64,000 bases of DNA from Lactobacillus selangorensis (GTDB lineage: Bacteria > Bacillota > Bacilli > Lactobacillales > Lactobacillaceae), in assembly GCF_001437205.1 (NCBI RefSeq), contig NZ_JQAZ01000004.1, positions 1-64,000 on the forward strand, in the 5' to 3' direction. This document shows, in pieces, positions 44,806 through 56,442 of the stretch (positions are counted from its first letter, which is position 1; each line of letters begins with the position of its first letter). Below the pieces are notes generated by a model. It had not been told where the DNA came from and ran no database searches. It saw only the letters and a program-made list of their open reading frames with translations. A program made the position numbers and the translations under genes.

Positions 44806-44916
44806 AATAATCCCATTCCTTGTTAAATTCGACCTAATCCGGTCTGTGTTAAAAACAGTCTTTATTGTCTATTATGCCTTATTTGGAACAGAAAAGAAAG
44901 CGTTGTACCAAACGAC

Positions 44917-44952
44917 ACAAAAAACCGGGACAATTTTGTCCCGGTTTTTTGT
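44917..44952. terminator. Terminator of the aldehyde dehydrogenase gene
   Basis: AACCGGGACA/TGTCCCGGTT stem with 5-base loop and runs of A and T. Confidence 0.85.
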
Positions 44953-44976
44953 TTAACCGTCATTTTAAAGAGGTAC

Positions 44977-46350
44977 TTAGGCGAAGTCATCGTCCAGCAA
45001 ATGCAAGTTATCACGCCGCTGTGAAACATGCTTGATGTTGATCAAGTTGAGGGCAGTCACGTTGTTGGAAACGGAGTTGTGACCCCATGACCCGCAGCCT
45101 AATGTTAAGGATGGAATCAAGTTGTTGTACAAACCGCCGATTCCGCCTTGGGCACCTGGCTGGTTGATTAAGATCCGAACAGCTTTCATGGCCTTGCTGA
45201 AGGCTTCAATCATGTCCTGGTCCTGGCTGTGCAAAATAGCAGTGTGGCCCAAACCACCTAAATCAAGCACACCTTCTGAATATTCAAAGGCTTGTTCAGG
45301 TGTGTCAGCTTTGACTAAGGCCAAAACTGGGGATAATTTTTCACGGGACAATGGGTAATCAGGCCCCACGCCGCCGATTTCAGTCACTAAGACTTTGGTG
45401 CCAGCGGGAACTTTGACCCCAGCCAAATCAGCAATTTCTTGGGCAGTATGTCCAACAATCTTGTTATTGGCGGACTGCTTTTCCATGTTGATGGCAACAT
45501 TCTGAACGGCTTCGACCTGATCCAGCGGCACCACATAAGCATGATGCTGGTTCATTTCGTCTTTGAAGGCGTCGTAAATCTTGGCATCTACAATCGCAGT
45601 TGATTCAGCAGCACAAATCATGCCATTATCGAATGATTTGGAAGTGACCAAGTCATCGACAGTTTCCTTCAAATTTGCGCTTGCATCGACATAAACGGGC
45701 ACGTTACCAGGGCCAACCCCTAAAGCAGGCTTCCCTGTTGAATAAGCAGTCTTGACCATTGAATTCCCGCCCGTGGCCAAAACGATGGCAACATCAGGAT
45801 GATCCATTAAGGCATCGGATGCTTCCAAACTCGGCTTATCGATCCATTGGATGCAGTTTTCAGGGGCACCCGCCTCGATTGCTGCTTTACGAATAATCTC
45901 ACCAGTTTTAACGGATGATTGTTGTGAAAACGGATGGAATCCAAACACGATTGGGTTCCGTGCTTTGATTGCAATCATGGAATTGAAGATGACCGTTGAA
46001 GTTGGGTTGGTAACGGGTGTGACACCAGCAACAACGCCCATTGGTTCAGCGATTTCTGTCAGACCTAATGTTTTGTTTTCATGCAAAACACCGACCGTCT
46101 GCATATCTTTTAATGTATTCCAAATGACCTTAGAAGCATAAATGTTTTTTGTGACCTTATCCGGCACATTGCCACGTTTTGTTTCCTTGACCGCCATTTC
46201 GGCCAGTTCGTTCCGTGCATCGTACCCAGCTTTCGCCATCGCAAATACAATTTGATCCACTTGTGTTTGTGACATGTCTTCAAGTTGTGCAAATGCATCC
46301 TGTGCATTTTTAACAAGTCCATCTACCATTGTCTGAACTTCTTCTGTCAA
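44977..46350 (-). CDS. Acetaldehyde dehydrogenase (acetylating), AdhE N-terminal-like
   Basis: About 457 residues of the CoA-acylating aldehyde dehydrogenase family (acetyl-CoA + NADH to acetaldehyde). It aligns with the ALDH half of AdhE: GVVAGVTPVTNPTSTVIFNS, ATGGNSMVKTAYSTGKPALG and the active-site cysteine in FDNGMICAAES. The iron alcohol-dehydrogenase half is absent: the gene ends soon after INIKHVSQRR and a terminator follows. TTG 46350 is 9 bases after GGAGG; a GTG at 46359 is too close. It may help reoxidise NADH; see Rex in this window. Confidence 0.87.
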   Translation of the reverse strand: MTEEVQTMVDGLVKNAQDAFAQLEDMSQTQVDQIVFAMAKAGYDARNELAEMAVKETKRGNVPDKVTKNIYASKVIWNTLKDMQTVGVLHENKTLGLTEIAEPMGVVAGVTPVTNPTSTVIFNSMIAIKARNPIVFGFHPFSQQSSVKTGEIIRKAAIEAGAPENCIQWIDKPSLEASDALMDHPDVAIVLATGGNSMVKTAYSTGKPALGVGPGNVPVYVDASANLKETVDDLVTSKSFDNGMICAAESTAIVDAKIYDAFKDEMNQHHAYVVPLDQVEAVQNVAINMEKQSANNKIVGHTAQEIADLAGVKVPAGTKVLVTEIGGVGPDYPLSREKLSPVLALVKADTPEQAFEYSEGVLDLGGLGHTAILHSQDQDMIEAFSKAMKAVRILINQPGAQGGIGGLYNNLIPSLTLGCGSWGHNSVSNNVTALNLINIKHVSQRRDNLHLLDDDFA

Positions 46351-46428
46351 TTGAGACACCCTCCATCACTATTTTCGCGCGTTATTAATTTTATGAAAGA
46401 AATCATTATGTTATTCTTTTCACATTTA

Positions 46429-46457
46429 AGAATAAGCGTAATTGAATCACTTGTAAA
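46429..46457 (-). promoter_or_regulatory. Promoter of the aldehyde dehydrogenase gene
   Basis: TTTACA (46457-46452), 17 bases, TATTCT (46434-46429). Around it are Rex-like half sites: TTTTTCACAAAG just upstream (about 46474-46463) and ATGTGA-AAAGAA-TAACAT at about 46425-46408. Confidence 0.45.
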
Positions 46458-46559
46458 GGAATCTTTGTGAAAAATACCGCCGCACATAAAGTTGTTAAAT
46501 AAACGATACAAGGGTTAAATGCCGAATTTTAGCATTTTCAAAAACCAGTCCCATTTTTA

Positions 46560-46573
46560 CGAAAACGATTGCA
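46560..46573. promoter_or_regulatory. cre-like site upstream of the aldehyde dehydrogenase
   Basis: Reverse strand TGCAATCGTTTTCG fits the cre consensus except the last base. It is about 105 bp upstream of the proposed -35, so direct repression is less sure. Confidence 0.4.
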
Positions 46574-46613
46574 TTTGAATGTGCTTGTGAAATTTTTATT
46601 AAAATTTTTCAAA

Positions 46614-46662
46614 TTAAAAAGCCGTCAAACGGGCATTTTGCAACTCGTTCAACGGCTTGTGA
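46614..46662 (-). terminator. Terminator of yajC
   Basis: GCCGTTGAACG and CGTTTGACGGC form the stem; TTTTT follows on the minus strand. Confidence 0.75.
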
Positions 46663-46674
46663 AGCATTTTTAAG

Positions 46675-47085
46675 CTATTTTTGATCCTGATCCTTATCAG
46701 CGGACTCCTGATCGGCGTCTTCTTCATAACCACGATCTTGCGGAGCAGCTTCTTGATCGTCCTTCTTTGTTTCAGAAACGGTCGGCTGTGCCGCTTTCAC
46801 AACACTGCGGACAGCAGATAAACTGTAAGTCAGATATACCCCATCGGCATCGATCACGACTGTTTTGGCATCTTGATTCAAGGAATCAACGGTCCCATGC
46901 AAGCCGCCAATCGTGACGATTGCATCGCCCTTTTTGAGCTGGCTCATCATTTCCTGATGCTTCTGCTGCTGTTTCTTTTGCGGCCGGATCATTGTGAAAT
47001 ACATCAATACGAATAACCCGATCATTAAAATAATAAACATCATGTTACTGCCACCGGCTGCGGCAGCTGCGAATAAACTTGTCAA
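46675..47085 (-). CDS. yajC: Preprotein translocase subunit YajC
   Basis: A 136-residue membrane protein with one N-terminal helix (NMMFIILMIGLFVLMYFTMI, about 15-34) and the family motif RPQKKQQQKHQEMMSQLKKGD. It joins the SecDF-YajC translocase. The C-terminal 35 residues are acidic (Asp/Glu/Gln). Start TTG 47085 lies 7 bases after GGGGAG. It follows tgt, as usual. Confidence 0.92.
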   Translation of the reverse strand: MTSLFAAAAAGGSNMMFIILMIGLFVLMYFTMIRPQKKQQQKHQEMMSQLKKGDAIVTIGGLHGTVDSLNQDAKTVVIDADGVYLTYSLSAVRSVVKAAQPTVSETKKDDQEAAPQDRGYEEDADQESADKDQDQK

Positions 47086-47162
47086 ATTGATCTCCCCTTA
47101 TTTGTGAAAATTACATTACTGTAACTGTATCAAAAAAGACGGCTGACTTCCAGCACAAACGG

Positions 47163-48329
<1,167 letters not shown>

Positions 48330-48390
48330 CTATGCTTTCCATTCTATCAAACCCATTTCAAAACACAAACTTTATTTGTGGGCATATTGG

Positions 48391-48419
48391 TTGTAAGCGC
48401 TAACTAGATATGCTATATT
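48391..48419 (+). promoter_or_regulatory. Promoter of the structured RNA at 48.4 kb
   Basis: TTGTAA (48391-48396), 17 bases, TATATT (48414-48419) with an extended TGC just before. Confidence 0.65.
48392..48405. promoter_or_regulatory. cre site overlapping the RNA promoter
   Basis: TGTAAGCGCTAACT matches TGNAANCGNWNNCW at every defined position and covers the -35. Confidence 0.7.
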
Positions 48420-48425
48420 GACTGC

Positions 48426-48739
48426 GTAGGAAGGAATAAAAACGCAAGTTCACACCTATTTGGATGATATTTTTATCATGTGGATAGTAACCATTGATCT
48501 AGAGTTCGTTAATACTCTAAAAGTTTTTTCTCTCGAAAAGTCTTGCAGAAGCGTCTGCGGACGTTAATTTAGCATAGCTCCTCTATTTGTGAAAGTAGTC
48601 CATCGATCAATTGTTTTTGAAAAAGTTTCTGATTTCGATCAATCTGTAAAGACTTTACAAGTTGTCGTTGATCATGACCGATTCAAACCTTCCTACTCTA
48701 AAAGCCGCTAGGTTCTGGTGTGAAGCCTAGTGGTTTTTT
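48426..48739 (+). ncRNA. Candidate structured non-coding RNA (about 314 nt)
   Basis: Between tgt and queA, both on the minus strand, there is a complete plus-strand transcription unit. It has a promoter, then GTAGGAAGG (48426-48434) that pairs perfectly with CCTTCCTAC (48688-48696), enclosing about 255 bases. Inner helices are GATCAA/TTGATC (48636-48674), TAGAGT/ACTCTA and GCAGA-AGCG-TCTGC. An intrinsic terminator CCGCTAGG/CCTAGTGG with T6 (48705-48739) closes it. No plausible start codon follows the GGAAGGAA. It lacks tmRNA, RNase P, SRP and 6S signatures I know, and no plus-strand gene lies downstream, so it is not a riboswitch. Confidence 0.6.
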
Positions 48740-48741
48740 AG

Positions 48742-48966
48742 TATTTAAAAAGAGGCTGTGACCTAAGTGTCTCTTTCACGAAAAATGACTCTTTAAATGC
48801 AAAAATTGCATTTAAAGAGTCATTTTTATTTTAACAGTATAAATTTGCGAAACGCAGTAACCATCTGACATTGACTAGATTTTACAAAGCTAGGTAAATG
48901 CCTAGATGGTCTTGCGAGGGGAGCTACGACGAAGTCAAAAACCCGACTTCTGTAGCTCTCCCTTTT
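48742..48966 (-). repeat. Dispersed intergenic repeat, copy 2
   Basis: Inverted relative to copy 1 at 22286-22455. It keeps about 48 extra bases, in which CCATCT/AGATGG and CTAGG/CCTAG pair. It lies directly after the structured RNA and runs to 8 bp before the queA stop codon. Confidence 0.85.
48781..48827. terminator. Long hairpin inside repeat copy 2
   Basis: 22-base arms, 3-base loop, with a compensatory base pair relative to copy 1. It would stop transcripts from queA before they reach tgt. Confidence 0.7.
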
Positions 48967-48973
48967 AAATCCG

Positions 48974-50008
48974 TTAATAAATAAACATCGCATCGCCGAA
49001 ACTAAAGAAACGGTACTTTTCAGCGACAGCATGCTGATAAGCATTCAAAATTGTATCACGGCCGGTGAAAGAGGCCACCAGCATGACCAGCGTTGATTTA
49101 GGTAGATGGAAATTAGTGATGAAGGCATCGACCACTTTCCACTGGTAACCCGGCTTGATGAAAATATCGGTCCAGCCGCTGTCGGCTTTGATTTCACCGT
49201 CAAACTTGGTGCCAATCGTCTCGAGCGTCCGAATCGAAGTCGTGCCGGTTGCAATGATGCGGCCGCCGTTCGCCTTGACTTCATTCAGCTCCTGCGCAGC
49301 TTCAGGGGTCAAGCGGTAGAATTCACTATGCATCTTGTGATCTTCGATATTTGCCTCTGAAACGGGCCGGAATGTGCCTAGACCAACGTGCAGGGTCAGG
49401 TAAACGAGTTTCACACCTTTATCCTGTGCCTTTTGAAGCAATTCCTTCGTCCAGTGCAGGCCAGCAGTCGGAGCGGCCGCAGAACCCATTTCCTTGGCAT
49501 AGACGGTCTGATACATTTCAGGATCGTCGAGCTTTTCTTTGATGTACGGCGGCAGCGGTGTTTCACCTAATTTTTCGAGAATTTCCATAAAAATGCCGTC
49601 ATAATGAAATTCAATCATCCGGCCGCCGTGTTCCAATTCTTTGGTCACAGTCGCCGACAATAAGCCATCGCCAAAATCAATCTTAGTCCCGACTGGTGCT
49701 CGGCGGGCTGGTTTCATCAGTGTTTCCCATTCATCGCCCTGCGTGTTGTTTAATAACAAGACTTCCATATGGGCGCCAGTGCCTTCTTTGGTCCCGTACA
49801 AACGGGCCGGCATAACACGAGTGTCGTTCATGACGACGGCATCGCCAGGATTTAAGTAATCCAAAATGTCATAAAAGTGTTTGTCCCACATCTGGTCGGT
49901 TTTGTGATTCAAAACCAGCATCCGTGAGGCATCACGTTCTTGTAAAGGTGTCTGGGCAATCAGTTCATGCGGCAATTCATAGTCAAAATCTTCCGTTGTT
50001 AAGCTCAT
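48974..50008 (-). CDS. queA: S-adenosylmethionine:tRNA ribosyltransferase-isomerase
   Basis: A 344-residue enzyme making epoxyqueuosine at tRNA position 34 from preQ1 and SAM. Signatures: [22 protein letters not shown] at the start (in parts), [22 protein letters not shown] and [13 protein letters not shown] 50008 is placed by AAAGGAG; the frame is open to 50053 into ruvB. It is 13 bp after ruvB, as in other Firmicutes. Confidence 0.96.
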   Translation of the reverse strand: MSLTTEDFDYELPHELIAQTPLQERDASRMLVLNHKTDQMWDKHFYDILDYLNPGDAVVMNDTRVMPARLYGTKEGTGAHMEVLLLNNTQGDEWETLMKPARRAPVGTKIDFGDGLLSATVTKELEHGGRMIEFHYDGIFMEILEKLGETPLPPYIKEKLDDPEMYQTVYAKEMGSAAAPTAGLHWTKELLQKAQDKGVKLVYLTLHVGLGTFRPVSEANIEDHKMHSEFYRLTPEAAQELNEVKANGGRIIATGTTSIRTLETIGTKFDGEIKADSGWTDIFIKPGYQWKVVDAFITNFHLPKSTLVMLVASFTGRDTILNAYQHAVAEKYRFFSFGDAMFIY

Positions 50009-50021
50009 TTTGATAACTCCT

Positions 50022-51035
50022 TTATTGTTGATTGGCAGGATAAGGGCGGCCAAGATGACGGTAGCCCTGTTCGGTCACAATTCTACCACGTGGCGTTCGT
50101 TTCAAAAAGCCGATTTGCAACAAATACGGTTCATACATCGAAGCAATCGTTTCGGTTTCTTCACCGATATTGGCAGCAATCGTATTCAGCCCGACTGGCC
50201 CGCCATGGTAATAATCAATCATCATCGTCAATAATTTACGGTCGACATTATCTAAACCATGGTCATCGACCTGAAGCTGCTGCAAAGCACTCGCTGCAAG
50301 TTTCTCATCGACGACATCCTGATCAGAAACTTCCGCAAAGTCACGGACCCGTTTTAAAAGACGGTTGGCCACTCGGGGCGTCCCTCTTGAACGACGGGCA
50401 ATCTCATGCGCCCCTTCTTCGGAAATCTGCATCCCGAAAATATCGACCGACCGTTCGACGATGTCTGTCAAATCAGCTTCAGTGTAATACGCCATATGGG
50501 CGACAATCCCAAACCGATCCCGCAGCGGCGCCGATAAAAGTCCGGCTCGTGTCGTCGCACCGATCAGCGTAAACGGCGGCAGTGGGAAGTGAACCGGATG
50601 GGCAGTCGGTCCTTGTCCGATGACAATGTCAATGTAGAAATCCTCCATGGCCGAATACAACGTTTCTTCGACGATCTTCGGCAGCCGGTGGATTTCATCA
50701 ATAAAGAGGACATCGCCGGCTTGCAGTTCATTCAGAATCGCCACCAAATCACCAGGGCGTTCGATTGCCGGGCCGCTGGTGGTGTGAATATGAACACCCA
50801 ATTCATTGGCAATTACCATTGCCAAAGTGGTTTTCCCTAAACCAGGCGGTCCATACAGGAGCACATGGTCCAAGGATTCTTCCCGCTTTTTGGCCGCTTG
50901 GATGTAGACCGCCAACTGGTGTTTAATCTGATCCTGCCCAATGTACTGGGCCAGTGTCTGCGGCCGCAGCGACTTTTCGGCGGCTTCCTCATGCGAATCG
51001 GTATTGCCGCCATCGACAAGCCGTTTATCAGTCAT
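50022..51035 (-). CDS. ruvB: Holliday junction branch-migration ATPase RuvB
   Basis: A 337-residue AAA+ motor. [12 protein letters not shown] is Walker A, LFIDEIHR Walker B, GATTRAG sensor 1 and the C-terminal winged helix ends [10 protein letters not shown]. It forms rings on DNA driven by RuvA at the junction. ATG 51035 is 7 bases after GGAGG. Confidence 0.97.
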   Translation of the reverse strand: MTDKRLVDGGNTDSHEEAAEKSLRPQTLAQYIGQDQIKHQLAVYIQAAKKREESLDHVLLYGPPGLGKTTLAMVIANELGVHIHTTSGPAIERPGDLVAILNELQAGDVLFIDEIHRLPKIVEETLYSAMEDFYIDIVIGQGPTAHPVHFPLPPFTLIGATTRAGLLSAPLRDRFGIVAHMAYYTEADLTDIVERSVDIFGMQISEEGAHEIARRSRGTPRVANRLLKRVRDFAEVSDQDVVDEKLAASALQQLQVDDHGLDNVDRKLLTMMIDYYHGGPVGLNTIAANIGEETETIASMYEPYLLQIGFLKRTPRGRIVTEQGYRHLGRPYPANQQ

Positions 51036-51056
51036 CACACGTCCTCCTTCCTCACA

Positions 51057-51668
51057 TTACTTTTTCATCAATAAACGTAAACCTTCACGGAGATAGGCAT
51101 CGGTCGTATCGGCCTGAAACTCGTTCAGTTGCGGTGTGATCGCCTTAATCTCCCGTTGCGAATATCCTAAAGCACTCAGGGCCGCCAAACTTTCCTTCAG
51201 GCTCTGCGATGCATTTTCCGGAATAAAGTTCAGCGACTGCTGGCCTAAAGCCATTTCAGGACTGTTCAAATCGTCTAGTTTGCCCTTCAGATCAAGAATA
51301 ATCTGCTGGGCTGTTTTTTTGCCGACACCTGGGAATTTCGTCAGATAAGCGACATCATCGGCCCCAACTGCATTGATCAAACCGGCATGGTCGTTATTGG
51401 CCAAGATAGCTAAAGCACTCTTGGGCCCGATACCGGAAACGCCGATCAGCTTTTCGAATAATCGCTTTTCATCATGGTCATAAAAGCCGAATAATGTGAT
51501 TTCATTTTCACGGACGGCCTGATAAATAAATAATTTAACCTCGTGCTCCGCATCTTCCTGATAACGGTACGGATTGGCAACTTGAACCTGGTAGCCCACG
51601 CCTGCCACTTCTAAAACCACATAGTACGGTGTGACCATCGTAATAAATCCAATCATATATTCATACAT
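51057..51668 (-). CDS. ruvA: Holliday junction DNA helicase RuvA
   Basis: A 203-residue junction-binding protein. The OB domain (1-60), tandem HhH ([16 protein letters not shown] and [17 protein letters not shown]) and the C-terminal RuvB-binding three-helix domain ([13 protein letters not shown]) are complete. It is 18-21 bp upstream of ruvB. A LexA-like box lies upstream. Confidence 0.96.
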   Translation of the reverse strand: MYEYMIGFITMVTPYYVVLEVAGVGYQVQVANPYRYQEDAEHEVKLFIYQAVRENEITLFGFYDHDEKRLFEKLIGVSGIGPKSALAILANNDHAGLINAVGADDVAYLTKFPGVGKKTAQQIILDLKGKLDDLNSPEMALGQQSLNFIPENASQSLKESLAALSALGYSQREIKAITPQLNEFQADTTDAYLREGLRLLMKK

Positions 51669-51686
51669 TTTTTAACCCACTTTACA

Positions 51687-51698
51687 GTACATATGTTT
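51687..51698. promoter_or_regulatory. LexA-like SOS box upstream of ruvA
   Basis: On the minus strand AAACATATGTAC differs at 2 of 12 bases from GAACATATGTTC, 19-30 bp upstream of the ruvA start. A true LexA operator would fit ruvAB induction by DNA damage. Confidence 0.45.
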
Positions 51699-51720
51699 GC
51701 TGTTTCATTTTAACATACAC

Positions 51721-51748
51721 AAAATAAAAAGCCAGATTGCTCTGGCTT
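51721..51748 (-). terminator. Terminator of the mutS-mutL operon
   Basis: AGCCAGA, 4-base loop, TCTGGCT and TTTTTATTTT on the minus strand. Confidence 0.8.
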
Positions 51749-51761
51749 TCATTCAAAACGC

Positions 51762-53705
51762 TTATTCTTCACCGTTCCAGCTCTCATGCGGATCTTGAAT
51801 CCGTTTGAACATTTTTTGCAGGTCCTGCGCCGAAAAATGAATCAAAACTGGCCGCCCATGCGGACAGTTAAACGGATCTTCGGTTGTCGCAAGTTTAGCC
51901 AACAATGCGCGTGCCTGCTGATCATCAAGATGATGGTTGGCTTTGATAGCCTGTTTACAGCTAGCCATGATGGCGGTCTTCTCCCGAAAACTGGCCACCG
52001 TCAATTTGTGTCCAGCCAATAATTCATCAATCAACCCACGGGTCAGTTTTTCTTCATGGCCCGGCTGCATCCACGTCGGATGACTATGCACCACGAAGCT
52101 GTTTTGTCCAAACGGTTCGAGATGAATCCCAACGGCTTCCAACAGCGGCAGTTGTTCCCGAATCCGAATCGCATCGGTATTCGGATAATCCAGCACCAGC
52201 GGCACCAGCAGATTTTGCTGGTCAGGGCTGACTTCGCCGATCGCGACCCGAAATTTTTCGTAGTTGATTCGTTCCTGAGCCGCATGCTGGTCGACCATGT
52301 AGAAGCCATCAGGTCCTTCCGCCACAAGGTACGTCCCATGCACTTGCCCTAAATAGCGCAAGGTCGGAAAACGTTGTGATTCAGCGGCTTGTGTTTCGGC
52401 CGTTTCGACAGGTGACGTTTCCGCAGGCTGATCGTCGGCATTCGGAAATGGGACCGCTGGGACGTCTGTTTGATATTTAGCGTCCCAGGCAGCCAACCGT
52501 TGCGGCTGCGTGAAGATCGACTGGCCGTCATCGGCCGCTTCATCCGGCAGCGATGCAGGTGCTTGGGTTTGATACGGCTGCGGTGCCGCTTCGGCAATGC
52601 CGCTGTTCGAATATGACTGCTGCTGGCTGCTAATCTGATTGAGATTCATCTGCAGCTGTTCCAAATCAATATGATTAGCCGTTTTTTTCTGCTGCTGATT
52701 CCGCAACGCATCGGGAATCAGATTCTGCTGGGCCAGTTTCGTACGAATTGTCGCTTGAATCAGCTTGGCCAAGTCAGCTTCTTTGCTAAGCCGCACCTCC
52801 CGTTTTGTTGGATGAACGTTGACATCGACCAACAACGGGTCCATCTGCAAATTGAGGATTACAACTGGATAACGGCCGACCATCAATTTAGAACCATAAC
52901 CGGCGATGATGGCTTTATTCAGCTGGGTATTCTTGACATAACGACCGTTGATCAACAGTGAAATGTACTGCCGTGAAGCTCTGGTCAATTCCGGCAGTGA
53001 CACATAACCATCCAGCTCGAAATCAGGCGTTTCCCCATGGACGGGCAAAAGTTTCTGAGCAACGCTGACCCCATAAATGCCGGCGATTGTTTGCTGCAAA
53101 TCACCGGTGCCGGCGGTTTTCAGCTGCACGCCATGTTCATTTTTCAACGTGAAGGCAATTTGGGGATGCCCCATTGCCAACCGGTTGACGATATCGACAA
53201 TATGCGCCAATTCGGTTTGATACGATTTGACGTATTTTAACCGGGCCGGCGTGTTGTAAAACAAGTCCCGCACCGTGAGAGCGGTCCCCTTGCGGACGGC
53301 TTCCAAATGCTGATCGAGAATGTCGCCGCCTTTGATATGGACGGCAGTGCCGACTTCGCCAGTGGATGTTTCTAAAGTCACATCAGCCACACTAGCAATA
53401 CTGGCTAAGGCTTCACCCCGAAACCCTAAGGAACGGACCCGAAACAAGTCGTTGCGGTCGTGGATCTTGCTGGTCGCATGACGTTTAAAGGCCGTATCGA
53501 CATCATCTTGTTCGATTCCGTCCCCATTATCGGTCACTTGAATCGTATCCAGACCGGCTTTAACGATCCGAATATCGATTTGTGTCGCATGGGCATCGAT
53601 CGCATTTTCGACCAGTTCTTTGACGACCGAAGCCGGCCGTTCGATAACTTCGCCGGCTGCAATCTGATTACTGAGTGCTTCCGAAAGTTCATGGATCTTT
53701 GCCAT
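51762..53705 (-). CDS. mutL: DNA mismatch repair protein MutL
   Basis: A 647-residue GHKL ATPase. [18 protein letters not shown] and [10 protein letters not shown] are the ATP-binding motifs in the first 110 residues. A long Gln/Pro/Ala-rich linker (about 345-440) leads to the C-terminal dimer domain with [11 protein letters not shown] and [14 protein letters not shown] near the end matches the endonuclease metal motif of non-enterobacterial MutL. It is 22 bp after mutS. Confidence 0.96.
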   Translation of the reverse strand: MAKIHELSEALSNQIAAGEVIERPASVVKELVENAIDAHATQIDIRIVKAGLDTIQVTDNGDGIEQDDVDTAFKRHATSKIHDRNDLFRVRSLGFRGEALASIASVADVTLETSTGEVGTAVHIKGGDILDQHLEAVRKGTALTVRDLFYNTPARLKYVKSYQTELAHIVDIVNRLAMGHPQIAFTLKNEHGVQLKTAGTGDLQQTIAGIYGVSVAQKLLPVHGETPDFELDGYVSLPELTRASRQYISLLINGRYVKNTQLNKAIIAGYGSKLMVGRYPVVILNLQMDPLLVDVNVHPTKREVRLSKEADLAKLIQATIRTKLAQQNLIPDALRNQQQKKTANHIDLEQLQMNLNQISSQQQSYSNSGIAEAAPQPYQTQAPASLPDEAADDGQSIFTQPQRLAAWDAKYQTDVPAVPFPNADDQPAETSPVETAETQAAESQRFPTLRYLGQVHGTYLVAEGPDGFYMVDQHAAQERINYEKFRVAIGEVSPDQQNLLVPLVLDYPNTDAIRIREQLPLLEAVGIHLEPFGQNSFVVHSHPTWMQPGHEEKLTRGLIDELLAGHKLTVASFREKTAIMASCKQAIKANHHLDDQQARALLAKLATTEDPFNCPHGRPVLIHFSAQDLQKMFKRIQDPHESWNGEE

Positions 53706-53727
53706 GTTGTTCGTCCCCTTTCTAGGC

Positions 53728-56361
53728 TTACTTCATTAACTGCTGCTGTAATTCATTTAACAAGTTCATCGCATCCATCGGTGTTTCATTCATCAAATTG
53801 ACCTGTTTGATCTGTTTGAGAACTGTTTGCGAGGCTTTATCAAGCGACTTGACTGGTTGCTCCGGTTCGCCGAATAAGGACAGCTGCTGTTCGTCGCCAG
53901 CATTCGATTCGGCAATCACGGCTGGCTGCGGGCTTGCGGATGCTGGTGCAGTTTCTTGCTGCTGTTCAAGTTCAGCCCCTTGTTTTTCGAGCTTTTGTAA
54001 GACCTGATCAGCTCGTTTCAAGAGTGAATCGGGTAAACCTGCTAATTTGGCCACATGAATCCCGTACGACTTATCAGCCGGTCCCGGCATCATTTTATGC
54101 AGGAAAATCAATTCGCCATTTTTTTCGATTGCACCGACATGCACATTTTTCAGTTCCGGCAGGTGGTCCTCTAAAGCCGTCAGTTCATGGTAATGCGTCG
54201 AAAACAAGGTTTTGGCATGGACATGGTCATGAATGAATTCGATAATCGCCTGAGCGAGTGCCATCCCGTCGTAAGTCGCCGTCCCCCGCCCAATTTCATC
54301 AAATAAAATCAGACTGTTGGCCGTGGCATGGCTTAAGGCCGCATTGGCTTCCATCATTTCGACCATAAAGGTACTTTCGCCGGAAATCAGATCATCGGCG
54401 GCTCCGATTCGGGTGAAAATCTGATCGAAAACGGGCATCGTGGCCTGATCCGCCGGAACGAAGCACCCCATCTGCGCCATGATAACCGTCAGTGCCAATT
54501 GCCGCATGTAGGTACTCTTTCCTGACATGTTTGGCCCTGTGATCAGCAGGATATTGGTGTCTTTCGGCATCGTCACCGAATTAGGAATATACTTCTGCTG
54601 GCCAAGGACACGTTCAACCACTGGATGGCGGCCGTTAACGATCTCAATATCGTGTTTATGGGCCACCAATTTCGGCCGCACATAATGGTCATTTTCACTG
54701 ACAACAGAAAAGCTCTGCAGAACGTCGAGGGCGGCCACCCCTTGTGCCAATTTCTGCAGGCGCTGAATTTGCTGTTTGACTTGTTCCCGAATCTCGGCAA
54801 ATAAATCGTATTCAAGGGCCGTCGATTTATCCTGTGCCTCCAAAATCAGCTGCTCTTTTTCTTTCAATTCCGGCGTGCTGAATCGTTCGGCATTGGTCAG
54901 CGTCTGCTTGCGGGTGTAACGTGCTTCGGGCACTTGCGCCAAATTCGACTTAGTCACTTCGATATAATAGCCGAAAACATGGTTATAACCGATTTTAAGG
55001 TTGTGAATGCCAGTCTTCTCACGTTCGCTTGTTTCCAAAGCAGCAATCCATTGCTTGCCGTTTTGCATTGCATCCCGGTATTGATCCAATTGCTCATTGT
55101 AGCCATCGCGAATCACACCGCCTTCTTTGACGGACAGCGGCGGTTCATCCACAATGGCACGTGCAATCAAGTCCCGAATATCATCGACAGGATCAAGATG
55201 ATCAAGTACATCATCGAATGCTTTGGTTTCGTTGATCTTCAACAAAGTATCTTTGATCTTCGGAATCTGTTCCAGCGACGTCTTCAGCTGAATCAAGTCC
55301 CGGCCATTAACACTGCCGAATGCGACGCGTCCGGCCAGACGTTCAAGATCATAGACTTTAGTCAAATTGGTCTGCAGTTCGGACCGTTCGAAATAGTGTT
55401 TCAATAATGCGGCCACTTTATCTTGGCGGCGTTCAATTTGACGAATGTTAAGCAGCGGCCGTTCGAGCCATTGCTTCAGCAACCGGCCGCCCATCGCCGT
55501 TTTGGTTTCATCGAGCAGCCATAGTAAGGTGCCGCTTTTGTGCCCTGTGCTCAGTGATTGTGTTAATTCCAAATTGCGCTGAGCCGAATGGTCGAGCTTC
55601 AAAAACTGCGACGGTTCATATTCGACCGCTGGTTGTAAGTGTGCCAAGCTCCGTTTTTGGGTGGCAATCAAATACGTCAGCAGTTGTTCGAGCACCCTTT
55701 TTTCGAGGGCATCAGCGATGTGCTGGGTCACAAAACTGACTTCGGACTGAACAGTGACTTCGTCTTCGTAAGAAACGAGAATATTCATCTCTGCGAAACG
55801 CTTAACCGTTGCGGCCGGAAATTCATGACTGACGACGACTTCTTTGGTCTGGAGACTCATCATTTCATTGATGACGGCATCAAGCCGATCGAGCCGGCTG
55901 ACCTTCATTTCGCCGGTCGACAAATCGGTGTAGGCAAACCCATAATCGTCCCCATCTTTGACCACCGCCGTTAAGTAGTTGTTCTCTTTGGCACTGCCAG
56001 CTTTTTCGTCAATAATTGTCCCAGGTGTGATCAGCTGAATCACGTCCCGTTTGACCATCCCAGTCGCCTTGCGGGGATCCTCAAGCTGTTCGCAGATGGC
56101 CACTTTGTAGCCTTTGTCGATCAGAATATCGATATAATTCTGAACGGCATGGTGCGGCACGCCGCACATCGGAATCGGATTGTCGACACTCTTGTTCCGT
56201 GCCGTCAGTGTTAATTCCAGCAACTGCGACCCCTTGATCGCATCATCGTTGAATAATTCATAAAAATCACCGATTCGATAAAATAAAAATGCGTCCGGAT
56301 ACTGGTCCTTGATCTGCTGGTATTGGACCATCATCGGAGTCTGCTTTTTCTTTGCTGCCAT
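53728..56361 (-). CDS. mutS: DNA mismatch repair protein MutS
   Basis: An 877-residue protein. The mismatch-reading Phe-Tyr-Glu (FYELFNDDA) is near 33-45, [15 protein letters not shown] is Walker A near 600, and [14 protein letters not shown] Walker B. It detects mispairs and recruits MutL. ATG 56361 follows AAGGAGG by 5 bases. The C-terminus has a Gln/Pro-rich linker and a beta-clamp-like motif QLSLFG. Confidence 0.97.
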   Translation of the reverse strand: MAAKKKQTPMMVQYQQIKDQYPDAFLFYRIGDFYELFNDDAIKGSQLLELTLTARNKSVDNPIPMCGVPHHAVQNYIDILIDKGYKVAICEQLEDPRKATGMVKRDVIQLITPGTIIDEKAGSAKENNYLTAVVKDGDDYGFAYTDLSTGEMKVSRLDRLDAVINEMMSLQTKEVVVSHEFPAATVKRFAEMNILVSYEDEVTVQSEVSFVTQHIADALEKRVLEQLLTYLIATQKRSLAHLQPAVEYEPSQFLKLDHSAQRNLELTQSLSTGHKSGTLLWLLDETKTAMGGRLLKQWLERPLLNIRQIERRQDKVAALLKHYFERSELQTNLTKVYDLERLAGRVAFGSVNGRDLIQLKTSLEQIPKIKDTLLKINETKAFDDVLDHLDPVDDIRDLIARAIVDEPPLSVKEGGVIRDGYNEQLDQYRDAMQNGKQWIAALETSEREKTGIHNLKIGYNHVFGYYIEVTKSNLAQVPEARYTRKQTLTNAERFSTPELKEKEQLILEAQDKSTALEYDLFAEIREQVKQQIQRLQKLAQGVAALDVLQSFSVVSENDHYVRPKLVAHKHDIEIVNGRHPVVERVLGQQKYIPNSVTMPKDTNILLITGPNMSGKSTYMRQLALTVIMAQMGCFVPADQATMPVFDQIFTRIGAADDLISGESTFMVEMMEANAALSHATANSLILFDEIGRGTATYDGMALAQAIIEFIHDHVHAKTLFSTHYHELTALEDHLPELKNVHVGAIEKNGELIFLHKMMPGPADKSYGIHVAKLAGLPDSLLKRADQVLQKLEKQGAELEQQQETAPASASPQPAVIAESNAGDEQQLSLFGEPEQPVKSLDKASQTVLKQIKQVNLMNETPMDAMNLLNELQQQLMK

Positions 56362-56399
56362 GGCGGCCTCCTTTTTTAAAATACATACTTTAAGCAAGA

Positions 56400-56434
56400 A
56401 CGAAGCCTGACAGACCCGCTGCCAAGCTTCGTGT
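56400..56434 (-). terminator. Possible terminator after ymdB-type gene
   Basis: ACGAAGC/GCTTCGT stem with a long loop and weak T-run (TTCTTGCTT). Imperfect. Confidence 0.4.
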
Positions 56435-56442
56435 TTGATTTA

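Noticed and set aside
44977-46359. Truncated or frameshifted adhE
   Set aside because: The end is clean, followed by a strong terminator, and no iron-ADH remnant lies downstream in any frame; it is a family of stand-alone ALDHs.
48426-48739. tmRNA, RNase P RNA, SRP RNA or 6S RNA
   Set aside because: No tRNA-like CCA end or tag frame, no GAGGAAAGTCC-type core, no SRP Alu/helix-8 motif, and the length is too great for 6S. A covariance search is still needed.
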